DNA from: Tribonema minus
Taxonomy: Eukaryota > Sar > Xanthophyceae > Tribonematales > Tribonemataceae
Assembly: GCA_017506865.1 (NCBI GenBank)
Contig: JAFCMP010000109.1
Location: 185,304 to 249,303, forward strand
Direction: 5' to 3'
DNA: 64,000 bases
Shown here: positions 33,724 to 45,600 of the stretch, piece by piece
How positions within the stretch are numbered: the stretch's first letter is position 1
Layout of the letters: every line of letters starts with the position of its first letter
Notes under the pieces: model-generated
Seen by the model: only the letters and a program-made list of their open reading frames with translations
Databases searched by the model: none
What the model was told of the DNA's origin: nothing
Program-made: the position numbers and the translations under genes

Positions 33724-36700
33724 TGCGAGCAGCGAGCCAGCGCGCCGTGAGCAGCACGCGAGCGGGCCCCGCGCGGGGGCCCCCGACGAGTCGGGTCAGC
33801 GGCGGCGGCGCCGTTGCTAGGACCCAGTCTAGCAGGGGGCGGCGCGCCAGGGGGCCCGTGTAGGTGTGCGTTGAGTAGTGCGCGGCGGCGTCGCCGCTGA
33901 GGATTGGGGCTGTGGGCTGGGGGGGGGGGGCGCGTGCAGGGGCGGGGGCGGGGGGGGGGGGGGGAGGGCGGGCTCTCATCAAGTCTCGCTTAGCATTGTT
34001 GAAACTTCTCTGGATGACGTAAAGTTGAACTGATTGTGATGTAGTGCAGCTGCAGGCGTTTGAAATGCTGTCACGAGCTGCCCGATTGGAAACGATCGCG
34101 CCAGCCACATTGAGCGAGGACAGGTTGCTGGCGTGCCCACAAAAGCAATCAGTGGGAGCAAGAGTAATAGTGTACTCGATGCGGCATTCTTCAGCTGGAG
34201 AGAAAGAGAAGGACTTGCCAAGCCCACCATACGAAACCCGCGCCCTGTGATTGCCGGTGCAGCGGTGCGCAGAAGACGCGCTGCGCTGAGACATGCAACT
34301 GCAGTACAACCGCGTCCCTAACGCTAGTTTATAGCACACGATTGACACGCATCGTCAGTGCACCAGCACGTACACATCGGCCACCATCACTCGTGTGTGC
34401 GTCTCCCGCGCCGCGAAGACCCAGGCTACAATAAGCCAAAGGAAGCGTTACCAGGATTAACAACAGCGCCACATGCAGAGCAATGCGAGCCATTACGAGT
34501 ACCACGCACCTCGAGAAGCACCAAAGCGGGAGCGTCAGTGAACGCGCCGCCCATCTCCTGCACTCCGCCCCCATCTCCCGCTGCTGCCGCTGCTGCTGCA
34601 TCGCGCCACGCCGCCTCCGCCCTCGCCGCCGCCAGCGTATCGCCCGCTCCCGCAACCGCGTCAAAGAGGCGCGCGTCCGTCGTGACCGCAAACGCCATGC
34701 CGCCGCTGCCGCCGCTGCAGCCGCTGCCGCCGCTGCAGCCGCTGCTGCCGCCGCTGCCGCCGCCGCCGCTGCTGCCGCCGTCATCACTGCTGTGGCCATC
34801 ACCGTTGCCGCCGGCCCTGGCACCACTGCCGCTGCTGCCGCCGCCGCCGCCACCATCGCCGCCGCCGCCACCTGCACTGCCGCTGCTAAAGGCGGCAGCG
34901 CCGTCGCCGCCGCTGCCGCGCAACGCCTCGGCGACGGCGCAGAAGTGCTGCCAGGCAGTGCTCAGCAGGGGCGCGGCGCCGTCAGCGGCGTACGCGTCCG
35001 CACAGCCGCCGTCCGCGGCGCCTTCCGGGAACAGTCCCAGGACGACCCTGCTGGGCGCCGGGGCCGCCGCCGTGCGCCAACGGTGCCCGTCAGCGTCGCT
35101 GCGCACGGCGACAGTACCTGCGCGGACGCACGTTCTGCGGTGGGTGTATGGGTATGTATGGCACTGTTGGGGAGTGAGGGGGGTGGGGGGGGGGAGAAGC
35201 GCCATGTCCGCAGCGCCTGCGCAAACGCAGGTTCTACGGTGGGTGTCGTGATTGCAGCGCGGCCCCCGTCTGTCGGCTGCCCGCAGCAGCGCTCGACGCT
35301 GACTTGTGTCCGAGCATGCTCTGCAGGGCCCCAGTCATTTACAGTGGGAACAGTGAGATGCTGGCGCAAGTGTTTTTACTTACAATGCATTATTTTATTA
35401 TCCAACTTCATCCTCAACATCAACCTCACTGTGTGGAGTTCGTCCAACTGCATCTTGAACACCATCGTCAGTTGCCAAGTGAGTCGCATGAGTGAGAGTC
35501 AATGTCACTTGTCCACATAGTTAGTCTGAGAACGAAAGTTCAATGTCTGCCGCTGCGCTGTGCAGCGCAGCCGACCGCTCTGGCACGGTGACTGAGGGGA
35601 TTGAGCGCTGCTGCATGGGACATCCGCACGCTGATGTCACCTGCGCTGCGGGGCCGGCGCGCCGCGTGCACGGTGCGCCACCCTTGCGCCAAACTCACTT
35701 GAACTTACACTTGGCTTGAAGTCACATGTAAGTACACGCGGGCCGGCTACGCAGCAGCTCAGCCACTCCGCAGGCGGCACCGCAGCACACGCAGCACGCA
35801 GCAGCGCACAGGCACATGCACTGTCGAGCGCTGCCCACCGACCTTGCCGCAGCAGCAGGCCGACGCCGCGCACGCTGCGCACGCGCGCCACTACGGGCTG
35901 GCTGTCCTCCAGGACGTACGCGGCGGCGCGTTGCGGTGCGTCCAGCGAGCCTCCGTACTCGTACACGGCGCCGTGCCTGATGACCACCGCGGCCGGCGCC
36001 GCCGCCGCCTGAGGCGCGCGCGCAGCAGGACGGGGTGACTTGGATGCATGAGTGAGTCGTGACTTGTGAGTCATGAGAGGTGTGCGCCTGAGGCGCGTCA
36101 GCGGCGTCAATGGCCGCGAGAAGTGCACCTTCGCGCGTGCTGTAGTCTGCACGAATGAGGCGACGTTGCGGCCTCAATGCAGGAGGACTTCGCGCTGTGC
36201 TCACGCCGGCCTGCGCGCGATGACACGGCAGCAGCGCTCCGTGCGTGCGGCGCGCGCGTCCGTCGCGGCAGCGCGCCCGCTCGCGGCGCGTCTGCTTCGG
36301 GACGCCCTTGAGAGCTGCCAACGGGGCGCCTGCCGCATGGTTCATCATGACGGAATGGCGCTGCTCACGCTGTCTGTTTCGCGTAAACGGAGCGCACTGA
36401 TCAGACTGACGTGCGCGCGTACCTCGTACATGGCCAGCCACTCGTGCACGCCCGGCTGCTGCGGCAGCACCACCCGCGCGAACTGCGCCGCCGCGTCCGC
36501 ATCGCCTCCGTCGCCGCCGCCGACGCCGCCGCCGCCGCCGCTGCCGCCGCCGCCACGACCGCCGCCGCCGCCGCTGCCGCCGCCGTGTGCGCGCAGCAGC
36601 GCCGCGCTGGCCTGCTCCCAGACGGCGGCGAGCGCGAGGCTGCGCGGCGAGTCGTCGAGCACTGCCAGCGCCAGGTAGGGGTAGGTATCCAGCAGCGTCT

Positions 36701-36734
36701 CAAGGTTGCCGTCGTCGAGGTCCAGCACGTCGGG
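29800..36734 (-). CDS. Divergent protein disulfide isomerase, redox-dead a-b-b'-a'
   Basis: PDIs fold secretory proteins in the ER. Minus-strand exons, all phase-consistent, are 36734-36423, 36008-35843, 35117-34510, 33916-33563, 32614-32238, 31875-31635 and 30598-30497. A last exon at 30006-29800 is possible. The a domain starts PDVLDLDDGNLETLLDTYPYLAL but has no CxxC; its second part PAAVVIRHGAVYEYGG matches the family's thioredoxin C-half. The b domain has VVLGLFPEG and MAFAVTTDARLF. The b' domain has RAYGVDTT and SGLRYHM. The a' domain reads TDVMEWAAAVLSGAVRP, then LVAVVSPRCAAS where APWCGHC is expected, then RVDAYPAVLWFPA. So one cysteine remains (CAAS). Gly/Ala runs are inserted, making it over 700 residues versus about 500. 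The first exon with a signal peptide was not found. The 33563 junction needs a GC donor (GAG|GCGAGT). Confidence 0.85.
30967..31012. repeat. Degenerate TTAGGG interstitial telomere-like repeat
   Basis: The string contains 'agggtcagggctagggttag' followed by further GTTAG units, inside an intron of the PDI-like gene. It is too degenerate and short to be a chromosome end. Confidence 0.8.
31481..31695 (-). repeat. PDI exon end plus donor duplicated, ~148-bp period
   Basis: The end of the exon at 31875-31635 (YWEDALGFEDMLGFIVQ|GTGACG, minus strand) recurs downstream in the intron at about 31555-31481 as a diverged copy (WEDASRVFEDVLGVVIQ|GTGGTG). The copy still reads as protein and keeps a GT. 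Confidence 0.92.
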
Positions 36735-38041
36735 CTGGCGTAACAGGGGGGGGCGGGGGGGGCGTAGTGGCGGCGCACGCGGGGGTTTGGGCTGTCGGAG
36801 GCGTGAGCGCAGCGAAATATTGTGTGCCGGCTGCCTCTTTTATGGCCATAGGTATATGTAATGTAGGCTTTGTCATGGCAGCATCTCTCTAGACCACAAT
36901 GGATGCTCTTCAACGGACGCCGCAGCTGGCCTGCTGCTACGTCCCTGCTGATTGCGTACGCCTGGCGCCAAGGCGGGGGGCACTCGTGGTTGCCAAGAGG
37001 AAGAGTGTGGCGGTGGTCTTGTCTGTGTGCGCGCATCAGCAAACGCTCATGTGGGCTCGAGTTGGACATGGCCTAGGACGACTTGCGGCGTGCCTGCACG
37101 TTGGCACTGGCAAGGCATGCCAGTGCTTCCGTGTCAGGCCACACTTGTACCTCTAGCAAAGATGCATGCGTGGTTCATCTTACATGTCTCAGATTTGCTG
37201 GTGGGGCAACACGAACTGCCGATTTTTGTGCTTGACTCGAGAAACGATGCACAAGTTTGAACACATGCGTCTGGCCAGGTTCAGCTTGGCAGCACAGAGT
37301 TGCAGCTCGATTCTCAGGACGCGCATGCATGCATGCCCGAGCGAAGCAATCAGTGACTCACCTCGAAGGCCACAGGTTCTCGACATTGATCGTCCATTGC
37401 GTGGCTCCCTCACAGCGCTTCAGTCCATTTCCGATCCTCAAGATCCCTCACAGGATCTTGGACTCCACTCAAGTATCGCTTCTGAGGCGCACCACCGCAT
37501 TCTTGAGAAAGCTCTGTTTGCTTGCTGCGCCTGGGCGCCTCACAAGGTCATCCAGAAGCTGCTTGAGAGCTTTGCTTGCTTGCTTGTTTTTTGTGGCGTT
37601 GCAACATCGAGGCTGAAGTTCAACTGCAACTTCAAGCATGCAAACTTGAAGTAGAAATTTTGGGAGGTTGAAAGTTCCTCCCACCACATGTTGATGACAT
37701 GAACTTCATCCCTCGATGTATTGCGGAACACAAGGTCATCGGCATCCTGATGCATTCATATGTACCAGGCCATGCATTGCAGCTGCTGCAGAGCAACACA
37801 AGACGCAATGTCCGCGTTGCAGAAGCGAGCGTGTATTTACTACATGGTCCATCAATAGATGATCATCATGATGTGGCCTTGAACATGCAGTACCTGTACA
37901 TGCAGTAACGACCGCGCAGGTTGTCCGCCGCACCTTGGAGGCCTGCGAATATGCGGACAAGTGTCCCGGGCTGCTGTCGCGTTTGTCGGATATGTGATAA
38001 TGTCATCGCATCGAACTGAATTTTCTGTATGCAACATGGGC
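36735..38041. other. No supported gene; probably holds the PDI first exon
   Basis: The PDI exon ending upstream at 36734 begins with an acceptor, so a 5' exon is expected here or further on, but no start plus signal peptide was convincing. A cluster of AACTTCAAG/CTTGAAGT motifs occurs at 37612-37653. Confidence 0.5.
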
Positions 38042-38971
38042 TCAGCACAGTGTGCCGGGCCACGATAACGAACGCGCCTGCGCGTGCAGTGCGAGGCGCC
38101 GTGCGCTCCTGCCACTGTGAATTGCAATCGCACCCTCGGTGTGCGAGCCGTTGCTGCTGCTGCTGCTGCAGCAAATCCCCATGCTGCAGGCCTGGCGGCC
38201 GTCGCCGCCGTGAGCGGTGCTCGCCACGTCATGCGCCGCCGACGCGGTGGTCAGCTCCACCAACTCGGCAGCGCTGCTGCCGCCTGAACATTGATGCCAG
38301 TCCGTGCTGTCGCTGCTGCCGCCGTCTCCCCCGTACGGGTGCGCGCCTGCGGAGTCATCCAGCTCGTCGTCCTCCGCGCTCATCTGCGTAGATGACGTGT
38401 GCGGTCCTGTCGCCGCACACGAGCGCGTATCGCTGGCAGGGCTGACCACTGAGTTGTGGCTGCTGCTGCAGCCGCTGCCGCCGCCGCTGCGCCAGTAGCC
38501 GCCGCCGCAGCTGCCGCGGGCCGGGCCAGTGCCGCCCTTAGCGCCGCTGCTGCCGTAAGCCTTTGTGGTTGGCACTGAAGGCGGCGGCCGCACTGGGTGG
38601 CTGTGCTGCCACCACCGCCACCCCCACGCGCCGCTGTGCCCCCCGCTGCCCCCCGTATCACAGCGTGCGCCGAACGACGGGTCAAGGGTCCGGCGCCGCG
38701 GCGGTCTGTTCGCCTTCGCTTTCATCAGCCAACTGGTATGCGCATGCTCGTAAAGATTCGGTGGGCTGGCAAACAGGAGGTCGGTGTCTTTTTGAGATGC
38801 AGTGCTGCTCGCTGGCTCTGTAAGCTGTCGGCTGCGGGAGGTGGAGGAGGTGGGGGGCGCCATGAGGATCGGCTCCGTGCTTGTCGCAGAACGAGGCCAT
38901 CCCTGTAAACTACCCGGCGGCAGCCAGGGATACACCTCCTCTGGAAGTGGTGCACCCTCCTTGTGCCGGGA
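38042..38971 (-). CDS. Hypothetical low-complexity protein exon
   Basis: Family not recognised. A minus-strand open frame of 310 codons begins after a plausible acceptor (GATTGCAG). It opens with a normal-looking segment, EEVYPWLPPGSLQGWP, and continues Ser/Gly-rich with an acidic patch, SAEDDELDDS. It may contain an internal donor; the upstream exon is unknown. It is divergent from the TTC29 gene that starts at 39644. The opposite strand is also open in places, so coding on this strand is only moderately supported. Confidence 0.4.
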   Translation of the reverse strand, partial: SRHKEGAPLPEEVYPWLPPGSLQGWPRSATSTEPILMAPPTSSTSRSRQLTEPASSTASQKDTDLLFASPPNLYEHAHTSWLMKAKANRPPRRRTLDPSFGARCDTGGSGGHSGAWGWRWWQHSHPVRPPPSVPTTKAYGSSGAKGGTGPARGSCGGGYWRSGGGSGCSSSHNSVVSPASDTRSCAATGPHTSSTQMSAEDDELDDSAGAHPYGGDGGSSDSTDWHQCSGGSSAAELVELTTASAAHDVASTAHGGDGRQACSMGICCSSSSSNGSHTEGAIAIHSGRSARRLALHAQARSLSWPGTLC

Positions 38972-39643
38972 CTGCAATCGGCGAGAGCGCAGTGCAAGAT
39001 GAGTAAAGCCCGAGCAGCCTCGGCTTTATTGGAGCTTGAAGTGCCTGCTGGCTGGACAAAGAGAGAGAGAGCAATGCGCGCGGCTTGGCGTTGTCCGACA
39101 CAGTGCAATCCAACGAGTTTTAGATGGAGGACAGGCACTTTCACTCTCGCGGGTCACACACAGGCAATGCAAAGCCTACGAACATGAGGGGATAAGCACC
39201 AGCAGCAATCCGAGCAGGAACGCGGCAAATCCGTCAATACTACTGCATTCTGTCTGGGTAAGTCGAGCGATGGTAGTTCTTACCCCTTGTCTGCTCCCTC
39301 TCATGATGAGCAACGTCGAGCACCGCGGTGTGTGTCTCCGCGTGATCTGTGTAGTGTACGCAACTATGTGATTGCGTGTCTCCGTCTCCCCGCCGATAAA
39401 CAGGCCCGCCGCTGCTCCTTACGCTCTGCAGTCGATATGAGACATCCCAACCTCACTACATGCGTAAATCTTGATCGGTACCGCGCCCATTGCCCGCTCA
39501 CAAACAACTTTGGGCATGCCAGCCCATGAAGATCTCGTGAAAGGGTCAGTGGCGTCACGTGAATTCACGTCGTAACGGTTTGCAACCGCCTGTGAATCCA
39601 TCGCGTGAATGCTAGAAGAACAGACACACCTCGCGATCGTGCA
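38972..39643. other. Intergenic region between divergent genes
   Basis: This is likely the promoter and 5' UTR of TTC29, possibly shared with the minus-strand hypothetical gene. No clear TATA or other element was identified. Confidence 0.4.
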
Positions 39644-42600
39644 ATGGCTTCCCGAGGAGCATTGCTAAGTCATTCAAGCAGCGGTGGAAGTGGCGTACAG
39701 GGAGGCAGCGGGGGCGGCAGCAGCAGGAGAGGCAAGGGGCACAGTAAAAATGCAAACCTCAGAGCGATCGATGAGATGCAGGCGGTGGCGACGGGGGCCA
39801 TTGCAGCAAGACCTGCAATGCCTCCACGTAAAGCTAAGCTCAGAAATAAGGCGATGCGGTCAGAGGCAAGTGACCGAGCTGTAGTTCTCGATTGATGCAC
39901 TCTTGAAGTTCATCGTGCTGCCGTGAAATTTGACACCAGTGTGTATTGTGATGGAGCGCATACGCGCGCAAGCCGACTTGACCATATGTAGAGTTGAAGC
40001 AGCTGATTTGGTCCTATTTGCCTTTGACCCTCGACTTTCAAAAATCATCCTGAGTGTGAATAATACTGGGCCCAGCGAGTGATGGTCAGCGTTCAACATG
40101 CAGTGTGCATCGCTGTAGATGTCGACGCCGTGGCCACCTCTTGTAACCTGCAACATCTCCATGAGGAGGCCAGTGGCTTGCAGTGCACAGCCCATGAACC
40201 CAACTATGCATCGCACGGCAAGTGTATCCTGAGTGTGGTGGGCGACTGAGTCACAGCAGCAGATATGTGTATGGGGGTGGGTGGGGGCGCAGCACCCTCA
40301 TGTGGTCGCAGGACCACGTGCACAGCCCCCAAACGCATTGCAGACTCTGCAGTTTGCAGCGCTGGCGCAAGCGCGCTCCCGCGCTAACAGGAGCCCCCTC
40401 ACACAGCTCCTCATGCCTTACACAACTCAGTGCACAGCACCTGAACTTGCCAGAACACGAGAGAACGTGCCACAGAACCCGCAAGGGGACACCCATCAAT
40501 TCCCGCCGAATTCCACACACGCTCTACGCGCTCACTCCATCACTCGCGCGCGCAATGATGTCTGAGCGCTGCTGCAGGACGCGGCCGCGGGCGGCAGCGG
40601 CAGCGCGCACGCGCAACAGCGGCTCGACCGGCGCTCGCTGTGCGAGGCCATCCTAGTCGGCGGCCACGTGCAGTCGTTCATCGACTTCTTCTACCTCACG
40701 CACAGGCCGGCGCCCGTGCAAGGTGAGTGTGAGTTTCCTCAATGCTCGATGACTGTTGCGCATGCGGCGCAGCCTACATATCATGTTCCGGTGCGCAGTC
40801 CACATGCGCTCATTCGTGTAAAGTACCAAAAACAAATCGGGAGCGCATGCGGGGCCTGAGGCGGCGGGCGAGAGTGGCCGCGCACGCGCGCCGCCTGCGG
40901 AGGCCGCCGCGCCATGTCAGCAGTTGGCTGCCTCTGCAAACTCTTCAACAGCGGCCGTTGGTTGGACACAATGTTGCCGCACGTTGCCCGTGGACGCTGC
41001 CATGCAGCGGAAAGGCTGCACAGCTCTCACGTGCGCACAGTCCATGTCGGCCGGTGACGCACCGCCTTGTTGGTATGATTGTTCTCCCATCGATGCGCTC
41101 ACAACTTCAAGTGGGCGCGCACAGCACCCCCTCCACTGCTGACGCACCTCATACTCTTTCTTTGCACGGTACCTCAATTAGCGCGCCCAAGTCTGCGCTA
41201 GCGCACACACGTTCAAATGACGCGCTGACACTTGAAGATGAAGGCGCCAGCGCCGCGTGCCGACGGCGGAGATGGCGCAGCCCCCATCAATTGCTGATGC
41301 ACGATTTTCCACTTGGTACCTCACCTCAGTGAGCTCACAGTTTGAAGTGTGGTGACTCGCCCCGGGGGCCACAGACCCGTCAGGGCGGACGTGCCGCCCT
41401 CTGATATCGTCTGGTTAACTGCCCAGCACCCGCTGACACAGTTCTGCAGTCGGAATCTCGCACATCGAGGCGCACTCACAAGTTCAAGCGTAGTGACTCT
41501 CCCCGAGCGCCGCGCGCGGACGACACGGCCAGCGCACAAGACGCACTCGCAAACTCACACTTTTGCGCACAAGTTCAAGTGTGGTGACTCCCCCCGCGCG
41601 CGCCGCGCGCAGACGAGACGGCCAGCGCCGACGCGCCGCCGGCGGAGATTGTCGTGCCGGCGGAGGAGATGGCATTCATGCGCGCACGGCTCGAGGGCGC
41701 GGAGGACGGGCGCCAGTCGGGCGACACGGCCGCCATCTACGCGGGCTACAACGCGCTGGCCAAGTACTTCCAGGTGACTCTCCGCCGCGGCGCCTGTTCT
41801 TCATGTTGAGTACGGCACCGCGGCGATCTATGCGGGCTACGACGCGCTGGCCAAGCACTTCCAGGTGACGCTCCGCGGCGCCGGTCCTTCGAGAGGGTCT
41901 ACGGCGCGTCGCAGCGCGGTGCGGTTTGGGGGGGTAGTGCGAGGCGACCGGGAAGGCAGGGGCGCCGTGCCTAGCACACACTCTGGGTTGTCTCTGTGCT
42001 GCGCCTGTTTTTTGACGAGGATGTGCGGCGCGTAGCGGCGTGATGCGGTTTTCGGTGAGGTGCGCGAGGCGACCGGGAAGGCGCGCTTCGACGTGCATTT
42101 GGGAGGTGTGCAGCCAGGGGACCGGGAAGGCAGGGGCGCCGATGAGAGCACACGCGCGCCGAGGCGTACCGCACACTTGCGCGGGGTGCCTGGGTACCTG
42201 CCTGCCGCACTACTGCAGCTCATCACACGACAAGGGGTGACGCACCCGTCGAGCGCTGCCGCAAGCTCGTCATTGCGATGCCTGCGTGTGCGAGACTCGC
42301 GCTGCCCCTAACCCTACCCCTGACCCTGCCCCAGACCCTAATTCTGACCCCGAGCCTCGCCGATGCCCCCGCGCGCGTGCAGCACACACGCCAACCGTAA
42401 CGCTCAGGCTCACTTTTTACCGCCGCATCGCCGACTCACAGGACTTGTGCGCCCCTGATCCACACCCCAACGCACATCCTATAGCCCTGCGTCAGACCCT
42501 AGCCAGCCCTGCCCCGATCCCTCGACGCCGCGCGCAGGCCTCGCGCGACCCGTGCACCAACCCTAACCCCAACTCTAACCCTAACCTGCGCCGCCGCCGC

Positions 42601-45600
42601 GCGCAGGACTCACTCGACCTGCAGACCGTTTCAACCCTACCCCCAACCCTAGCCTAGCCCTTACCCTAAACCCCTGCGCCGCCGCCGCGCACAGGACTCG
42701 CATGACCCGTGCACAAACGCTGACCCTCACCCTACCCTTACCCCTAACCCTGACCCTGACCCTACCCCTAACCCTACCCTAACCTGAACCTAACGGTCCT
42801 AGCCCTAACCCTAGCCCTCGCCGCCGCCGCCGCCGCCGCGCGCAGGACTCGCGCGACCCGCGCACCGGCGTCTACTTCTACGAGAAGTGCCTGGAGGTCG
42901 CGCGCGTGACGCACGACAGGCGCGGCGAGATGGCCGCCAACCGCAGCCTCGGCGCCGCGTTCGACCGCATGGGCGACGCCGCCGCGGCCGCCGCGTACCA
43001 CGAGCGCCATCAGGTGCGACGTGGCACGCTGCTTGCGTGCCACGTAGTACTGCACGAACTTTGCGCCCGCGCACGGAAACAGGCATTCGCTGAAAGATTT
43101 CCGCACGCCGCCCCCGCTGCCGCGTACCATGAGCGGCGTCAGGTGCGCATGTGGAACGTGCATGCACTTTTGTGCTCGCGGCGCATGCGCATGTGTCGAC
43201 ACGCGGTCTGCTCGTACCCATGCGCGCGCGGCCGCCGCGTGCCACGAGCCGCCACCAGGTGCGGCGCGCGCGCGCTGCAGTCGCGGTGTACGAGGCGCGC
43301 ACACGATGTGTGCAGCGTGGTGGTGCATGCGCATGCGCAATGTGATGATGCGCGCCACGAGCGGCACCAGGCATTCACGCATGCACGAACGTGTCCCCGT
43401 GTGTGCGCGCTGCGCTTGAGTGAGTGGCTGTGCTGGCGCGCACGCGAGGTGAGCGCGCAGCTGCATGCTGTAGAGCGAGAGAACGGTGTGCCAGGTACCT
43501 TTCAGCTCTAAGTCCGTCAAAGTAGGAAAACCAGCGGCAGTACCTTTGCGTCACCGCATGTGAGAGCACAAAAAATCGGAGTATAAGGTCTGATCTGCTG
43601 CTGCAAAGACGTATCGTGCACAGACCGCCATTACCCGCATGAGAACATGAACAACTGCAGGGGGTCTGGTCTGTTGGGCTGATGCAGAGGTACATCGTGG
43701 CTTACATTCACTCATGAGCAGAGAGACGAGAGGGTGCAGGGCTGTCCTCGCGCCGCCGCCGAATGCCACGACGACAACCAAAACCAACAAGCACACAAGA
43801 TCATGAGCTTCACCCATCATATTTCTGCTTAGCGACGCGATCAATCAAGACTCTGCTCTGTCTGACGCGATCACGTGCCGCCGCAGGAGCTGGCTGCGGC
43901 GGAAGACGGCGACGCCGAGGCACGCGCCGCAGCGGCGGAGCTCGTGGGCGTGTACCGCAAGTGCGCTGAGGGCAAGGTGAGGAGCGCTGCCACGAACGGA
44001 GCTGAAGTTGAACTAGGGTTAGCCCCGACCTCAAAGCGTAGCGGCGCTCCTGCTACTGTCAGGAAAGCTGGAAGCGGAGTTTTGGTTAGTGTTCAACTAG
44101 GGTCAGCCCCACCCCAAACCCTAGCCATGCTCCTGCATGTGTGGAAAAGGGGCGCTGGCACACGCGGGCACTGCCGCCGATGCCACACACAGAGTATGCG
44201 GGCGCGTCTGAGTGCGAATCGAGTGGCGGCTTGTCCGGCCGGCGCTGCACATAGCGTGTGCAAGCATCCCGATATGCCATTACAAACTCAGATGGCGACA
44301 CTCCGCAAGCAGCAGCGCTCAGGTGCATTCTGAGCTGACTTGCCCTGGAGCGTGCACTGCGACCCGCGTCGTTGAGGAACCAGCAGTCACTGTGCGAGCT
44401 CTCGCACTCCGTAGCGTACGGTTGCCTCGACTATAAGTTGACTCATGGGACACGGCGGTACGCCAGCAGCAGCCGCCGTGTGACAGAGACCTTACACAGT
44501 CCATCTCTCAACAAGGATGCATTGCCCCCCTATGCCTCCAGATCGCCATTCTGTCAAATGTGCACCTGAGTTCACATTGGCCCGTCATATTGTGCACATG
44601 TCCAACACGCATCGCCCTGGCACGTTGTGCATGCCTACTAGCCACTGTTCTGCTTTACATTGCGAGGCGTTCATGATCCGCAATACGCATCAAGCACGGC
44701 TCCACTCGCGTACACTGAGCACTGCACTGGGCAATTTACCCTGAGCTCAGGTGCCTTGCTTGGGGGGGGGGCGGGAGGGGGGGGGGGGTGAGGCGGTTTC
44801 GTTCAGCTGATGGAGCGTCATGTACCTTTGCAACAGAACATGAATACCTATTGGTAAGGGGTGGCCTGATCTTCTGGGCTCTCTGTGCTGCCGTGAGCGG
44901 AAACATTGCGCTAAACATACCCGTTTGTGTTGTCAACTTCAAGTATACCGCACCTTGCCCCCTGTTCCCCCTGCCGCAGGAGGCGAGCGGCGACTACCGC
45001 GGCGCAATAGAGCTGTGGCAGAAGTCGGTGCAGGCGGCGCGCACGGCGCACGACCGGCGCGCAGAGGGCCAGGCATGCTACAGGTGACCTCGCGAGTCAA
45101 TGTAAATCTCTCGCTTGAGGGAGCTTGACTCAGTACACGTCGTGCAGTCGGAGATGGCTGTGGCAGTCCGGCTCTGATCGAGCAGATGAGGCCGGGGTGT
45201 TTGTGCATGGCCGTTGCGCAGCCAGTGGCGCTGCGCGATGCTATAGCGCCGTGTCACAACGCTCAGCAGCTGCATCGTTGATCCCCGGGATACCAGCAGG
45301 CGAAGAGAACGGCATGCTCCTCGCCCGATGTACAATGGCGCCGAGAGATGGGTCAGGCGCTCAGACACCTGACCCTCACCTCAACCCTCATCCTGTAATT
45401 AAGCCCTGACCCGCTGGTAACCCATGAACGTGCTGCAGCGAGGCGCGCCACAGCTCTCACTCGCAGCGCTTCTACTTGGAGCTGGAGTCATTGCCCTCGT
45501 AGCGTACGTCGCTAGCAGCCGTGGTGCCTTCGGTGCCAGTCGCCGATGCGAGGTGCGCGCCAACGCAGGCCGTGTGCGCGCGACAGACGTCCCATGGATC

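Noticed and set aside
34483..35520. Long plus-strand frame with extensive polyalanine opposite the PDI exon
   Set aside because: It is the antisense of a GC-repeat coding exon. The minus strand has PDI motifs and matching splice phases.
42300..42840. True telomere or chromosome end
   Set aside because: Units are degenerate and the TTC29 gene continues intact on both sides.
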